From Daphnia pulex (Eukaryota; Arthropoda; Branchiopoda; Diplostraca; Daphniidae): a stretch of DNA of 64,000 nucleotides. The stretch covers positions 7,073,001 through 7,137,000 of the forward strand of contig NC_060022.1 of the NCBI RefSeq assembly GCF_021134715.1, read 5' to 3'. The notes beneath the pieces were generated by a model. The model saw only the letters and a program-made list of their open reading frames with translations. It searched no databases and had not been told where the DNA came from. Each line of letters opens with the position of its first letter. Position 1 is the stretch's first letter. A program made the position numbers and the translations under genes. Below are positions 33,171 to 44,779 of this stretch, in pieces.

Positions 33171-34080
33171 CATGTCGTCATCTAGTTCTTCAAGTTTGTC
33201 TTCTTCTAGGTCTTCAAGTTCAGATACTGATTCGAGGGCAGCCATCCTTCCTCGTCGCAGCTTGCGTCTCTACCCCCCCCCCTCCCCGTGGCCGAGGAAA
33301 TTCAGTAGGCTTGGAGAGTAACCGCAGTCGCTGCCGGAGCCGCAGCCGTTCGGTGAGTCGCAGCCGCAGCCGTTCGGTGAGTCGAAACCCTAGCCGTAGT
33401 AGCCGTTCAGCGGACAGCACTCGAAGCCGTTCAAAGGTCCGCGGTCGTGGCCAGCAAGAGGATCCGGCGCTCCCTGAAAGGCCCGAGTCGGATCAAGAGG
33501 CAAGTGATGCAGCTGCTGTCCCTCTACCTATTGAATAGGAGCAACTTCTCCCCAAGAGTTTCCAGCTGGACAAATATCGCTCGAAGGAGCTCAGGACCTG
33601 GATGACTATACTTCAGAAGCCGGTGGAGTCGAAACAGCTGAGAGAGAATTTTGTTCTCACCTTTGGGAAGAGCTCGTTTGACCTGCAAGTTCCGAAACTG
33701 GACCCATCCATGGCTTGAAGACTAAAAGAAGTAAGATTAGGGGATGCCAGCAAAGCGGAGGTGAAAGAGAAGTCTCTGTCCGCGGCCTAATACAAGATTT
33801 TGGACATCACCAAACCGCTTCTGTACGTGTGGGGAAGTTCAGCGGCAGCAGCCGTGGTCGACCCCCTTAAGGTTAGCGCGGCCGAATCAGCCTTGCAGCT
33901 TTGGGGCCACGAGTTTCATAACATCACCATCCAGAGGCGAGAAAACATCTTGCGGCAGACGGACCCGCGCTTTGAGTCGCTGTTGGCGGAATCCGGTTCA
34001 AGCCGAAGGAATGTGCCCTTCTCTTCGGCCATACCTTTCTCAGAAGCAGGGTTAAGGACGCCTCTGATGACCAAAAACTA
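33171..34080 (+). pseudogene. DIRS Gag-like protein with serine/arginine-rich start
   Basis: Begins at ATG 33171 with a polyserine stretch (MSSSSSSSLSSSRSSSS), slips frame in a C-run near 33275, then has SR dipeptides (SRSRSRSVSRSRSRSVSR, from a 27-bp DNA tandem repeat around 33330-33385). After a stop at 33536, QLLPKSFQLDKYRSKELRTW and SFDLQVPKLDPSM follow, then ITKPLLYVWGSSAAA and ALQLWGHEFHNITIQRRENI, as in DIRS Gags ('q..lldi..PLl.l', 'l.llG.......RR..il'). It ends at 34080. Several stops make it dead. Confidence 0.6.
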
Positions 34081-34399
34081 AAGGCTTTAGGACGCAAGGG
34101 AGGACAACCGTCCGTTTGGGGGAAGAGTACGCCATTTTCCTTCCTTTTGGCCGTCACTGACGGCCGATGAATGAATTTTAAACGCCATTTCAGTTGGGGT
34201 TAGAATTTCCTTTACCGGGATCCCGTTTAAAGATCGCCCGGGGGGATATGTCCTTTAGACCAGAACTAGCAGCGATTTGTCAGGCGTAAGTCAATTCGTT
34301 ACTAGAAAAGGGGCAGTGGAGAAAATCCCGCTCGAGAACAGATGCTTCGTCAGCGGCATTTTTGTAATCCCAAAAAGTTCCGGTTGTTTTTAGACCAAT

Positions 34400-35150
34400 A
34401 GTTAATTTTAAAAAGTTAAATTAGTTTGTAGAAAAGTTACATTTCAAAATGGAGGGTGTCAGCTTAATGAAGGACATAGTAAGGAAGGAGGATTATTTTA
34501 CGAAAATAGACCTTCAAGACGCCTACTACCTTACCATTCCCATCCATTCGGACTATAGAAAATTTCTCCAAATCATGTGGGAAGGGTCGCTTTTCCAATT
34601 TTCATGCCTTTGTTTCGGTTTATCATCCGCTCCTTGGACCTTCACATAGTTCCTTAAACCTGCCTCGCTAAGAAGGAGGGGGATCCGAAATTTAATCTAC
34701 TTGGATGATTTTCTCATCCTTAACCAAACGAAGAAGGGGGCAGAGCGGCATTTCGTATTTGTTGTAGAATTACTAGAGAAATTCGGGTTTTTGATTAACT
34801 GGGAGAAATCCGTGGGAGTTTCCGTGCAGAAAAGGGAATTTCTGGGACTTTTGATCAACTCCAAGGAGTTATCCGTTTCTCTACTCCCCAAGAAAATAGA
34901 ACAAATCATTGAGATTTTTCGCAAGGCACCCTCACCCATCGACATCTCATTAAGGTGGCGAAAATCTAGGGAATTTAGCTTGGGCGATCCCAGCTATTCC
35001 GTTTGCCCATCGAAACATCCAGCGGCTTTACATCACGCAGTCAGCGCGTGCAGATGAAAATTTTTCCACAAAAATCCAGCTGGATGAAGAGTCGAGGGCT
35101 GAGTTGGATTGGTGGTCAACCTTAGGCAAGTTGGACGGCTTCGATTTGGG
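34400..35150 (+). pseudogene. DIRS reverse transcriptase and RNase H start
   Basis: 34449 on: MEGVSLMKDIVRKEDYFTKI, DLQDAYYLTIPIHSDYRKFL and FSCLCFGLSSAPWTFT. After a stop, RNLIYLDDFLILNQT (catalytic YLDD), LEKFGFLINWEKSV and KREFLGLLINSKELSVSLLP. These are the RT blocks in the DIRS style (DLxDAY.hIPI, FGLssAP..FT, eFLG..I.S). A further frame from about 35000 has RADENFSTKIQLDEESRAEL followed by DWWS, the start of the RNase H region. It is inactive: two or more stops and frame changes. Confidence 0.75.
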
Positions 35151-35154
35151 CAAG

Positions 35155-35445
35155 CACCCACTGGTAGTAAAATTAATGCGAGGGGTGTACAACAATAAAC
35201 CCCCACCCCTAAATATTCAGGCTTCTGGGAAGTGTATTCAGCAATAGAATTCCTGATTTCCCTAGGTCCAAATAGTGGTCTTACTTTCAAGAGCCTCTCA
35301 CTAAAATTAGACATGTTGCTGGCTCTTTCTTCGCTTTGTAGTGTGTCGGAGATCGCCAGCATCGACAGAGATTCAGTGATTTATCCCCAAAGTGCTAGAT
35401 ATAAAGTTTGGAAACTTCGGCGCGCTCACCATATGTTTCCAAGCT
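35155..35445 (+). pseudogene. DIRS tyrosine recombinase, N-terminal part
   Basis: LVVKLMRGVYNNKPPPLNIQ (about 35160-35220) then, after a frame change, SLGPNSGLTFKSLSLKLDML and LALSSLCSVSEIASIDRDSV. This matches the 'v..flKGvfn.rPp.p.y' and 'L..K.LslKl.mLLAL.s..R.sEi..Ld' blocks of DIRS recombinases, with the usual Arg replaced by Cys. The catalytic H-x-x-R...Y part is absent. The direct join from RNase H start to recombinase implies an internal deletion of about 1 kb or more. Confidence 0.6.
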
Positions 35446-35556
35446 AAAGTGTATGCTACTTAAAAAATTATAAAAAATTCAAAAATATCAATTATTACTT
35501 GAAACTTGCACCAACGGTAGACGACGTAGTCGTGTACATTTGGACAAAGTTTCAAA

Positions 35557-35803
35557 TTTTTCTAATGATGCGCTGATTTTTGCCGATTTTTTAAAGAAAA
35601 CATGCCGATTAATTTTGGTGGCGCAGGGACGAAATCCTAGCCCGGGGAAAGAATAGAGGGAAGAGAATAGGGGAGAACAAAGGGGTCCGGCGGTTTTCCC
35701 TCTTCTATTCTTCCCCCGGGGCAGGATACTCTCCACGCGACGTGAGAAGAAAAATCAACATTTAATAAAAAATCGGCAAAAATCAGCGCATCATTAGAAA
35801 AAA
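35557..35803. repeat. Fold-back inverted repeat (~245 bp hairpin)
   Basis: Outer arms of about 36 bp (35557-35592 and 35768-35803) are perfect inverses around AATCGGCAAAAATCAGCGCA. Inside, a second inverted pair around CCCGGGG (ATCCTAGCCCGGGGAAAGAA near 35633 and its near-inverse near 35705-35735) extends the pairing, so most of the segment can fold on itself. No coding. It resembles a fold-back MITE; a transcript would be a long hairpin RNA. Confidence 0.7.
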
Positions 35804-35985
35804 TGGCCGTCGTCGTCGATCGGATCAAATTGGTCGACGCCAACTTCAGCTGCAATAGCGTGAAGCGCCCGATTTATTCGATGCGGATGGGCAAGTGGTT
35901 GGCAGCGGGACAACCAGAGAGAGTCCCGTCTCTCTTCAACAGCACGGGGAAACTATACACAAGTAGGCCTATATGTATAGTATAA
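35803..35985 (+). CDS. Small ORF of unknown function next to the hairpin
   Basis: 60 residues from an ATG that overlaps the hairpin end (MAVVVDRIKLVDANFSCNSV start). Base composition is more GC-rich and codon-like than its surroundings, so it may be the first exon of a gene; I see no clear donor or continuation. Confidence 0.25.
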   Translation: MAVVVDRIKLVDANFSCNSVKRPIYSMRMGKWLAAGQPERVPSLFNSTGKLYTSRPICIV

Positions 35986-35989
35986 ATAA

Positions 35990-38440
35990 GTAATATACTT
36001 AAAAGATATCGTCAAAAAGGAAGAAGAAGAAGAACGAGTATTGGTCGATAGCTCCGATCGGCCTTTGTTTCCGATATCATCAAAGCGCATACACATAAGC
36101 GGGGAATAACCCATGCTAATACAAGGGAAAAACCATAACGTCTGTTAGTCAAGGGTTTCCCGTGACGTTCGGTATACTTTCACGAAAGAGGAGCAGAGCA
36201 AAAGCGGGTTACATGGGGAAGAAATTTCACCGCCAAAAATTTAGCTGCCAATAACACTAACCAAATAATAAAAAAATGATCGGTATAACCAAATTAATGC
36301 ATAATATTATTAAAAAAACCGAAAAATGCATTTTCTGTTCACATTTACTTCGTTAAAAACTCACAGATCCTCCCCAAATCTCTCTATTTAAAATTAGGCG
36401 CTTAGGATGCAGCGTTGCCATTTTCACAATTTACTAAAATTTCCTAAATTTCTTACACACCGACGTCTAATGGCCCCAAGGCCCCAGACTATGACGTCTG
36501 TCTGTCGGAAATTCAATAAAGTTGATATCCCTCTATTTTTTAAGATATAGTTCAGATTTTCTAAATAAAGTTGATTTTTTTACCGTTCCCGCCGACTTCA
36601 GGATCGCGTCACGCTTGAACGCCCCGGCCAGTCGACAGACGTGGCTTTTTGTGTGTGTCATACCCCCCCCCCCCCCTAACCATATTTTGCCTCAAACCTT
36701 CTTCTAAATCATTGTCATGTTTTTGGGGCCCAGCTCCCAGACTATTAGACCGAGCAGAATCTTCTGCAAAACCATCCATTTCCCAACACGCTTTGAGTTT
36801 TTTTTTCGCTGTGGAGCTTTTTTATGAGCTGTGAAGTAGTAAACAGGGAACATTTCTAGGGAAAAAAAGGAAGGACTCCTATACCTAGTGGCTACACCGT
36901 TAGGCCTATCTATTACTCTGCTTCTGGCACAAATTTTTCAGTTAGTCTTTCAGTAGTGAAACTTGTTGAAACTTAGCATTGCCATTTACTTAAGTTTATT
37001 TTCTTCGTACTTTTTCTACATTATACTTGAAATTTTCTATCTATTTGCGTATTTTTACTTGAAATTTGTGCGATTTTTGCTTAATTTTGCTAAAATTAAC
37101 CTCTTTCGGGCAAGTTGTACGATAAAGTTTTTAGTGGTGAACCCCTAAAGTCCTCCGGCCCCCCCCCCCCAAAAAAAAAAGGAAAAGCTTGCAAGATAAA
37201 TAAGGTGAATTTTATTCACCAGACAATTTTTATTTTTACATACATAAGTCATTGTGATAAAAAGTACAAATACGAAAAGAAAAATTGAGGGGCAGAAACA
37301 TCGATACAGCTAGTCAAGTGTTCGGTTTGGTTGATTCGGGTGCTATTTTGTGGGAAGGCACGAGAAAATTTCGGCAGTCAATCAGTTTTAAACAAATTGG
37401 ATAATTAGATGGCTACAAAAAGGGTTGACAGAAACAAACAACAAAATAAAAAAGAAGGAAAGTCTTGGATGTTTAGTCAAACCTCTCGAAACGATACGAT
37501 AAAGAGAGCAAGACTGAAGAGCTTTGATTCGAGTATACGACTGTGTTTTATATATACGCTCCTCTGGTTAGTAATCTTTTTCCGCCTAGTAAATCAAAAA
37601 CTCTGTACGGTACACACGAAATATCAGCGATACCAATATAAAAAAAATGCTTGCGGAAGCCAGTATCAAAACTTTACGGACAGTTCTTTTCTTTAAAGCG
37701 TTTTATTACCAAGTATCTGTGGCGTGAGGTGGTCTTATTTCGCCATAAGACGGAAAATGTTTTAACTTTGTTAATGGATAAATAATCGCGATTCAATTAA
37801 TAGCGGAGTTCAATAAACGGAAAAGCAAGCGATCTGGTTTTTGGACCACCACAAGTGTGTTGGTTGGCATGAGTCCACAGTCCCCGAACGTCAAATGACT
37901 CGGATAATCTGTAAAATCTAAGGCATACCCTGCTGCTAGTGAAAATCATTTAAAACTGAAAAAAATATCAAAGGGGAGCGCAAAATTGAAAATAAATTGT
38001 TAAGTCCAGAAGTGAAAGAGAGTGCGATTTGCAACCTAAAAAGAAATTCCATTTAATATTCTGACATTTGCCGATAGCGCTGTCGTTTTGTTACTGTTGG
38101 GGCACATGTTATATTATCTACTTATAATCTACCTCACTACGAAAAGTCGGATGTGATATTTGAAAAAGCGGGAATGAATTCAAAAATGAATCAGAAGCTT
38201 GATTCAAAAGCGGATTATTTTCTACAATAGGAATCTTTAAGTCAACCAACAGGGGTGACGATCCAACCCTTTCCCCCAAAGAATACAATCAGGTATAGAA
38301 AGATGAAAAATAGGGAGAAAAATATCTTGGAGATGAACGAAAAGTCACGTTTTAACCTCCATCTTTTTTGTTTGTTTTTTTTTTACGTAAAATATCAGCA
38401 TGCCCCTTTTCTGTCAAGTATCTTTAAAACAAGAGTTAAT
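35990..38440. other. Non-coding stretch, probably including the arrestin 3' UTR
   Basis: No supported gene. Long homopolymers occur: a 14-C run near 36663 and a C then A run near 37160-37180. TTTATT at 37702-37707 and at 37210-37216 would read AATAAA on the minus strand and could serve as poly(A) signals for the arrestin gene. Confidence 0.35.
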
Positions 38441-38444
38441 TTTC

Positions 38445-41400
38445 TCATGCTTCCGTTTCACCTTTCAGTCTCAGCCGGGCAAAATCTTCGAAAACAATGT
38501 CGTCGTCCTGTTCCATATTAGTCGTCACTTCACTAAACGGAAAATAAAGAAACAAATAAGAAAAATTATTTGTTGGAATCCGTTTGATAAAGTGCATTGA
38601 CACTATCGAATTTCTTTTTCACATGAGCCATTTAGAAAATGAAATGGAACGGTAGACATTTTTAGAACATTACCAAAAGAGAAAATATAAATTATCATAT
38701 GTAAATGTGCAAGAAAAAAAATTTACGCGTCAAGTTGGATCAGATTAGTATCCACCGGTACACAGTCGTTTGGATGTTTTTTGGGACTCGCCACGGCTGT
38801 TGGAGGACGACTCGGCGGGGGACTATCTTCTGGTGGTTTCGAGTGCATTAAAATAAACGGTAGCTCTGCAACCAAATCCCTGAAGAAAAAAAGAACGCAA
38901 ACGAAGTCAAACAATTGAACCAAAAAAGGTTTGAGCTTAAGTTTACCCGCCCAAAGCTCCGAGGCATAGTTTAACTTTCACTTTGTACTGCACGATAATT
39001 CCCAGATTTTCTTTTTGTACTGGTTCTGTCAATCTGAAATAAAAATTTTACAAATAATTTTTCCAATAATGGAAAAAAACAATTGCTTGTTATACTGACA
39101 TAGTAGAAGATGCCAGATTGGTGTCCTCGTGTTTCAACTGTCCGTCCAGCGCAAGTCCCCGTTTGTCTTTGTTGTTGGCTAATAGGGGCGTTAGGTAGTA
39201 GATTTTAGACAAAGTGAATCCGGGTCCCACCGGGCAACTCTCCCTGCAATAACAAGTAAGAAAACCATGGACAATTATTTTCTCTGTATTACATTTGATC
39301 TGTACAACATTTACAAGGTTGTTTAACCTACCATCCCATATTCTAACCACTATCAATATTTCTAATAAGTCCCACAGAGGGGAACAAAATATGAAAAATA
39401 ATTTGCCGTCATTCAACAAAAAGAAAAAAAAAAATATGCAGGGACTTACTCGCTCTCCAGTTCGGCAACCATGCATTTGTACTGCGCCGTAGAGAAAAGG
39501 CATATATCTGCAAACTGGCGAACTAGACCAAAAGAGGAAGAAAAAATCAATACACTTTATCCTTAGAACCGCTGGCGAATAGAAAGAGTTGGCCACAGCA
39601 TTAGCTCGTAAGATGTGCACGGCACGTCGTACTCGTCACACTATTTAAAAAAGCAACATCCACCGAACATTTTTCTCCCAACGTAATGCAATAAAAATGT
39701 TATGCTACTATACTTCGTCAAGATGTCATCGTTCAAATTAAAATGAAAATAATAACTGGAATTTTGAAGGAAAATGACACTAATTGATGGGAAATCATCA
39801 ACAACCTTTGAATAAGAAGACACCGAAAAGAAAAAATGGATGACTTACCAGAAACTTTAACTTTTTTGACACTTTTGTTTGAATTGTTTTGTATGTGAAC
39901 GTTGACAGCGACCGTCTCACCATGGTAATAGAGTTCCTTATCAAGAGACGCTTCCAGATGCAACTTGTTTGGACTCATCATGAACTCTTTGCTGACTTCC
40001 ACCGATGGTTGTTCTCCCTGTTTGCTTGGAGCATACATGATCTTTCGGATGGCCAAGCGAACAGAGTTCCTGTCACCAGGATAAAAAAAATGAAAAAAAA
40101 AAAAAAAAAAAATTGTAACCACCATATGTGTTGACTTTGACGCACGGCGTTGAATCGAATTTCATTATATTTTGTACGTACCTCTTGTGTGGTTTGTCTT
40201 CGTGTGTTTCACCGACGAAACACTTGAGCTCGTAATCGACTCCGCATGGTTTGCCCATATCGCCAGGTGCTGGTTGCAAGGTGACAGATGCAGGGCAATG
40301 AGGCGGCAATTCAAAGAAAAAAGGATAGGCATTGGGCCCGAGTTTCTTGAGCAATCTCTCCTGAAAAAAGTAAACGAGACGACACATTCATTACCATAGA
40401 ATTATTTTCGATTTAATCAGAGTCATATATTATTGAAGAGCACTCTATGAAAGTGAAGCAATCCATGCCCAGTGCACCATCGTCAATTTGATTGGTTCCA
40501 ATTCCGATTAGGAAACTGCCAATGGCAAGAGAACAGCCGATCGATAATGACGCCATTCCCTGCTTCCTCTTTCTCGTAAGAAGTTTTGATTAATGCCGTC
40601 TGGTTGTCAAACGGCACGGCTTGGTGTTAGATTTGCTGAAACTACATCTGGAAAGTTCATGCAGGATGAAGAATATTTGCTCATCCAATACCAAGTCCAA
40701 TACCAACGTATTAATGAGCCACTGCTGGTGACCATCTGCGTCCCCCCTAAAATACTGGCTCATTCCAGGACATTTTGATTGTTCAAACGGCACGGGCCGA
40801 TCGATAAACGGCCGAAGTCGATTCTGCAATTGCTACTCTAGATGGCATATCAGTGTAAATTCTAGACCAGTCATATGATTGCGGATCGATTGTAAGAAAG
40901 GGGAGCCAGAGGGAAGAACTAACAAGTTTTCTTGGCTTCGATCCTATGTGAAATGTGATCATAAATGGGTGGTAAGTTTGCTTCGATAGGACAAGGAATC
41001 CGTAGTAGATATTTGATCTTTTCGCTCATTTTCCTCTGCAACGCAAGCGGCGAATCAAAACTGTGTCAAGTTCAACATGCCTACCTGCAATCTGGTTGGT
41101 GGGCGCTTATTGGTCGGTTCGTGCGGAAATATTTGTGATGAAGCCAGGTACAAGTCTTTGCGGAATGTAAGTCCGAGGACGTCCAGATCTTCTCGTCCAT
41201 AGCGGAAAGCGGCTAAGACGTGGCCGAAAACTTTCCGATCTTTAATGTAATCTGAATCCACCAAAACCACTCCATCTGTAGAAGTAAAAACAAACATAAG
41301 AAACCTTGGCCCAGGTAGGATAGAAAAATTAATGCGCTCAGTCCATAATCAAATCCGCAACACATTGTTTTTCCATGGAAAAAACAAATACAAAATACTA

Positions 41401-42619
41401 AAGTTTTTCATGAGACACAGACAAGCTACAAGAGTGCTCCGCATAGGATATAGTTCATGAAAGAAAAGGGGAGACTAGCAGAGAGCGTGTGCTTATTATT
41501 GCTCAAACTTACACAGAGAAAAGCGAGAAATATCATGTACGTGAACGTGAACTGACCTATAGGTTCCACGTGACTGATATGGTCGACGAAATCTCTTTTT
41601 CCCAAGTACACTGTGATCTGAAAAGAACGAAAAACAGAGAATCAATACTAAGAGTTTTTGTGCTCGCGTCTCAAGTCGAAACAAACATGCTAACATCATA
41701 AAACCGACGAGACAGCAAATACACTTAAAAGTTCCGAGAATCCTCAAGAGTAACATAGGAGTAATAAAACGAAGGCAAAGATCTTTTGTGACGTTCCCAC
41801 TATTCACTGGCCAATTGATACAAAGTTTACTGAACTAATCATTTCATATAAAATAGAAAAGCTGTGGTGTATACCTTTCCGTTCGGGGAGCTCTTCTTGA
41901 ATACCCTATCAAACAGAAACAATAAACGAATAAGTTAAATGGAAATATACAATGTGTACAGTTACAGTGTACAATAAGCACAACCTTTGAAAAGAAAAAT
42001 ATTGGGTAGGATAATGGTAGTTTCGTAACAAGCGTAAATTACAGTAATATTCAATTTTCTGTTTGTTTTGGAATATGATGCCGGCATGTTTGGACGAACA
42101 ATGTGCAAACTTTTTTTTACGATGGAATAGCAAAATCTAATTAGACGAGCTTCATCTGACGTTTCACAAGATATCGATGGAAAAATAACCAATCTTTCTC
42201 AGACTTAAGATGGGTATGACAAGTGCCACCTTTCTTTAATACCAATATAGCACATTGAGGTCGAACCAATAACACTTGAGACATTCCATCATTTTACTCC
42301 TTTTTTTTTGCTCCCATTCATTATAAATAGAATTTTGTCTCCAAACGGAAAGACCGTAATCAAATAAAAAAAGCGAAGGGAGGGGGGGGGGAATTATTCC
42401 TTGCCGCTTTCACTCCACTAAAATGATCAGAAAATACAAAGCATTCCTCAAAGACGGAAAATCATTAGCTGTCGAAAACAGTCCAGCATGGCGTCAAGTT
42501 AAAACCGATCTCTGACGTCCCAATCAAAAATAAAGAGCGAGCAGTTAACCGAAAGAACAAAAAATGCTAAAAAGTAAGAATACTTGCCGTGTTCCAAGTC
42601 GTTTGCCACTATCGTCCAT
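38445..42619 (-). CDS. krz: Beta-arrestin (non-visual arrestin, kurtz type)
   Basis: Eleven exons join without a frame fault into 419 residues: 42619-42588, 41905-41875, 41617-41557, 41275-41085, 40360-40182, 40069-39849, 39522-39450, 39243-39100, 39033-38947, 38879-38727, 38532-38445. Arrestins bind phosphorylated, active GPCRs, stop G-protein coupling and recruit the endocytic coat. Landmarks: [12 protein letters not shown] and [12 protein letters not shown] (first strands), [47 protein letters not shown] (C domain start), [34 protein letters not shown] and VQYKVKVKL. The tail has a clathrin box (DTNLIQLD) and, in the last exon, an AP2-binding DxxFxxFxxxR motif ([11 protein letters not shown]); both mark the non-visual class. 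A stop at 38723 would appear if the last intron were ignored. All introns are GT-AG except the first (GC-AG). Confidence 0.95.
41906..42587 (-). other. krz: GC-AG intron 1 of the arrestin gene
   Basis: Exon 1 ends ACACG and is followed by GCAAGT, matching the GC-intron donor consensus; exon 2 starts after TTTGATAG. Using these borders keeps the conserved TRVFKK block in frame (32 + 31 nt = 21 codons). No GT donor nearby gives the same reading. Confidence 0.75.
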
Positions 42620-43379
42620 GTTGTCCGGAGTGTGTCATGTGTCGTCCAGCGAGGTTGAAAGTCAAAACAGAGACACAAAAGAACAACACCAAAACAACTG
42701 ATGAATGGACTGGAAGGGTCTGCACAAATGTCGTCGTATTCCTGAAATCCGGAAAGAGGGCGTTGACCGGAACAAGAAATAAAAACAGAGAAAACAAAAA
42801 CAAAAAGAAAAAAACCAGAAAAAAACACAGACAAGGTTAGTTTTTAAAACAACTACTTGTAAAGCTCTATAAAGTTGTGGGATAGAACAACTGAGACGAA
42901 GAGAAAATAAGAGTTTCCGACGCGAACCCACAACCAACACTGTCGAGTCCACTTGACATGACAGCAGCAACGCGTCTCGAGTCTGCGCCGCCGACCGTTC
43001 TTTTTCATCTTTCATTTCTTCTACTTTATACTACTACTTTTGAGATACACAGTTAAAAAAAGGGTGGGTAGCACAAAGCTTTTAGACGATTCGCCGTGGA
43101 TCTACTAATACCACCAGTTTGTAAGATATTCAGGACTGTAAGTGGAATCTGAGCTAGCAGAAAATTCAAAATCATGAATTATTACAGTCACAAGTCCTAG
43201 ATTGTTTGATATCATTCGCCAAGTAATAATAATACGTGAATCACAAACAAAAAATCACAAAACGATTTCGTCCTGAATCTCCTGAGAATTATTGATTTAA
43301 AAAAGAAAAGGTCAGAAGCTGCGCCAAAGATGCATGTAAGACAACACCCGGTCTCAAGTTGAACGCGGGTAAGTTGGGA

Positions 43380-44325
43380 ATGCCTTTCATGGTCGGTGAT
43401 CGGGAGAAACAGAGTTGGTACTGCAATAAGAAACACCCAAAGTCTCAAGTGGAAATATTAGAAAAGCAACTTTTCCCCGACGACCCACATATAGACCAGA
43501 GCTTCCATTCAACGAACCATCACCACCACCTTTAAAAAAGAAACTTAAAGGCCTAAAATGGAGAAATATCACACACGGCTCATTACCTACACGTATAAGC
43601 AAAGGAGTTATTTGCGCGACCTAAAATGACAAGTATCGCATCTCTGTGCCTCATCGGCCTCATCTGGCAGTCAAAGTTTAACAACCGACGCCGATCGCAC
43701 TGGAGGACGTTGAAATCGGTTGAAATGTAAAACGAAGGACATAATTTCGTTTGTACGTTTATCTCAAGGGGTTGATTCTTTTGAGGCACCGCATACAACC
43801 CAGTGTTAGTATTAGTTCCGCTTCGATGATACCACGTCATCAAAACTTGGACGGAGACGGCTGACGCCTCAATAGACGTTGGACACCCTGGCTTTCTGTA
43901 CTTTAATACTCTGAAATGCCTAGAAGTCACCCAAACTTAGAGCCGAGACACCCATCATGTTAAGGATACACTACAGACTTTCTTGAGATAGCTGTCTTGA
44001 TTTCAACAACTAGGATCCCTTTCCAATCAACGCAAATAACATCTCGTCAGGGAAAAATGGAAGAACCTTTCTTTTTATACGGGGAAGTAGATTGATTATA
44101 AAGACAGACGAGATTGAGTCCAGCATTGGCAACCAAATACCCTATAACAAGAACGACTACAGCAAAGGAGTTTTCCCCTTCGGAACAACGGAGTCTACCG
44201 AATTCCAGGTAGTCATTCAAAATGAGGAAGTCGGCTGTTTTCTTGTTCTGAAAACAGTCAGTCAGTTTTGATTTCAGGAGCCAAGGACCTACAGAGTAAT
44301 CCATTGAACAACGCCACACACACTC
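43380..44325 (-). CDS. Hypothetical multi-exon gene upstream of arrestin
   Basis: Three minus-strand segments look coding. 44304-44047 contains LILNDYLEFGRLRCSEGE followed by a hydrophobic stretch (FAVVVLVIGYLVANAGLNLV) that could be a membrane segment. 43921-43590 begins after TTCTAG and reads VLKYRKPGCPTSIEASAVSV through FNVLQCDRRRLLNFDCQM, ending before GTAATG. 43535-43395 has GDGSLNGSSGLYVGRRGKVA. I do not recognise a family; exon borders are guesses and it could be a pseudogene or alternative 5' material. Confidence 0.3.
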
Positions 44326-44740
44326 TACACCATCGCGAATAGCACGATTTCGTCAAACCAATAGGAGCAGTTAAGTGTCAACTGCTGGAAATGTCCAGAA
44401 CCATTTTGGCGAAATCATCCCACATTTTTTTACTCCGGTTTGAGCTAGTGGACAGAGAAAACTTCTATTTCAGCAGTGGGATGTTCTGGCTTCTCTTTCG
44501 TCTGCTCTCCGGAGCAAAATTCAAACAAATCTTCAACAGGGAGTGGTTGCCAAGAACGGAAAACATTTGACGGGTGGACGGACGGACTAGCGAGTGAAAG
44601 AAAACGGCACGCTGTACGTGTTTGAAGGGGGCGCGGAGTACCGGTACAGCAAAAGGAAGAGCGTCAAGGGGTTCGGCCGAATTGTAATAAGTCTACTAGT
44701 GAAGAATTAAGAAAAAAAAAAGTTTAGCGTTGTTAAAAAG

Positions 44741-44770
44741 TTTGGAAGTAGTTTTTAAACTACTTCCAAA
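44741..44770. repeat. Perfect 30-bp palindrome
   Basis: Two 14-base arms (TTTGGAAGTAGTTT and inverse) with a 2-base spacer. It lies in non-coding sequence upstream of the hypothetical gene and arrestin. Confidence 0.7.
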
Positions 44771-44779
44771 AATGTAAAA

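Larger units (their letters stand above)
33171..35445 (+). mobile_element. DIRS-type tyrosine-recombinase retroelement (internally deleted)
   Basis: Three parts in order on the plus strand: a Gag-like protein with an SR-rich start (33171-34080), a reverse transcriptase (34400-35050) with the start of RNase H, and a tyrosine-recombinase N-terminal part (35155-35445). Most of RNase H and the recombinase catalytic part are missing. DIRS elements integrate as circles by tyrosine recombinase rather than integrase. Terminal repeats were not identified. Confidence 0.75.

Noticed and set aside
38723..38879. Stop at 38723 as the arrestin C-terminus
   Set aside because: Splicing at 38727 to an acceptor at 38533 is in frame and adds the AP2-binding tail typical of beta-arrestins.
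40590..40829. Frames in the arrestin intron between exons 4 and 5
   Set aside because: Intron sequence with small palindromes (GCCGATCGATAA type); no coding signal or splice support.
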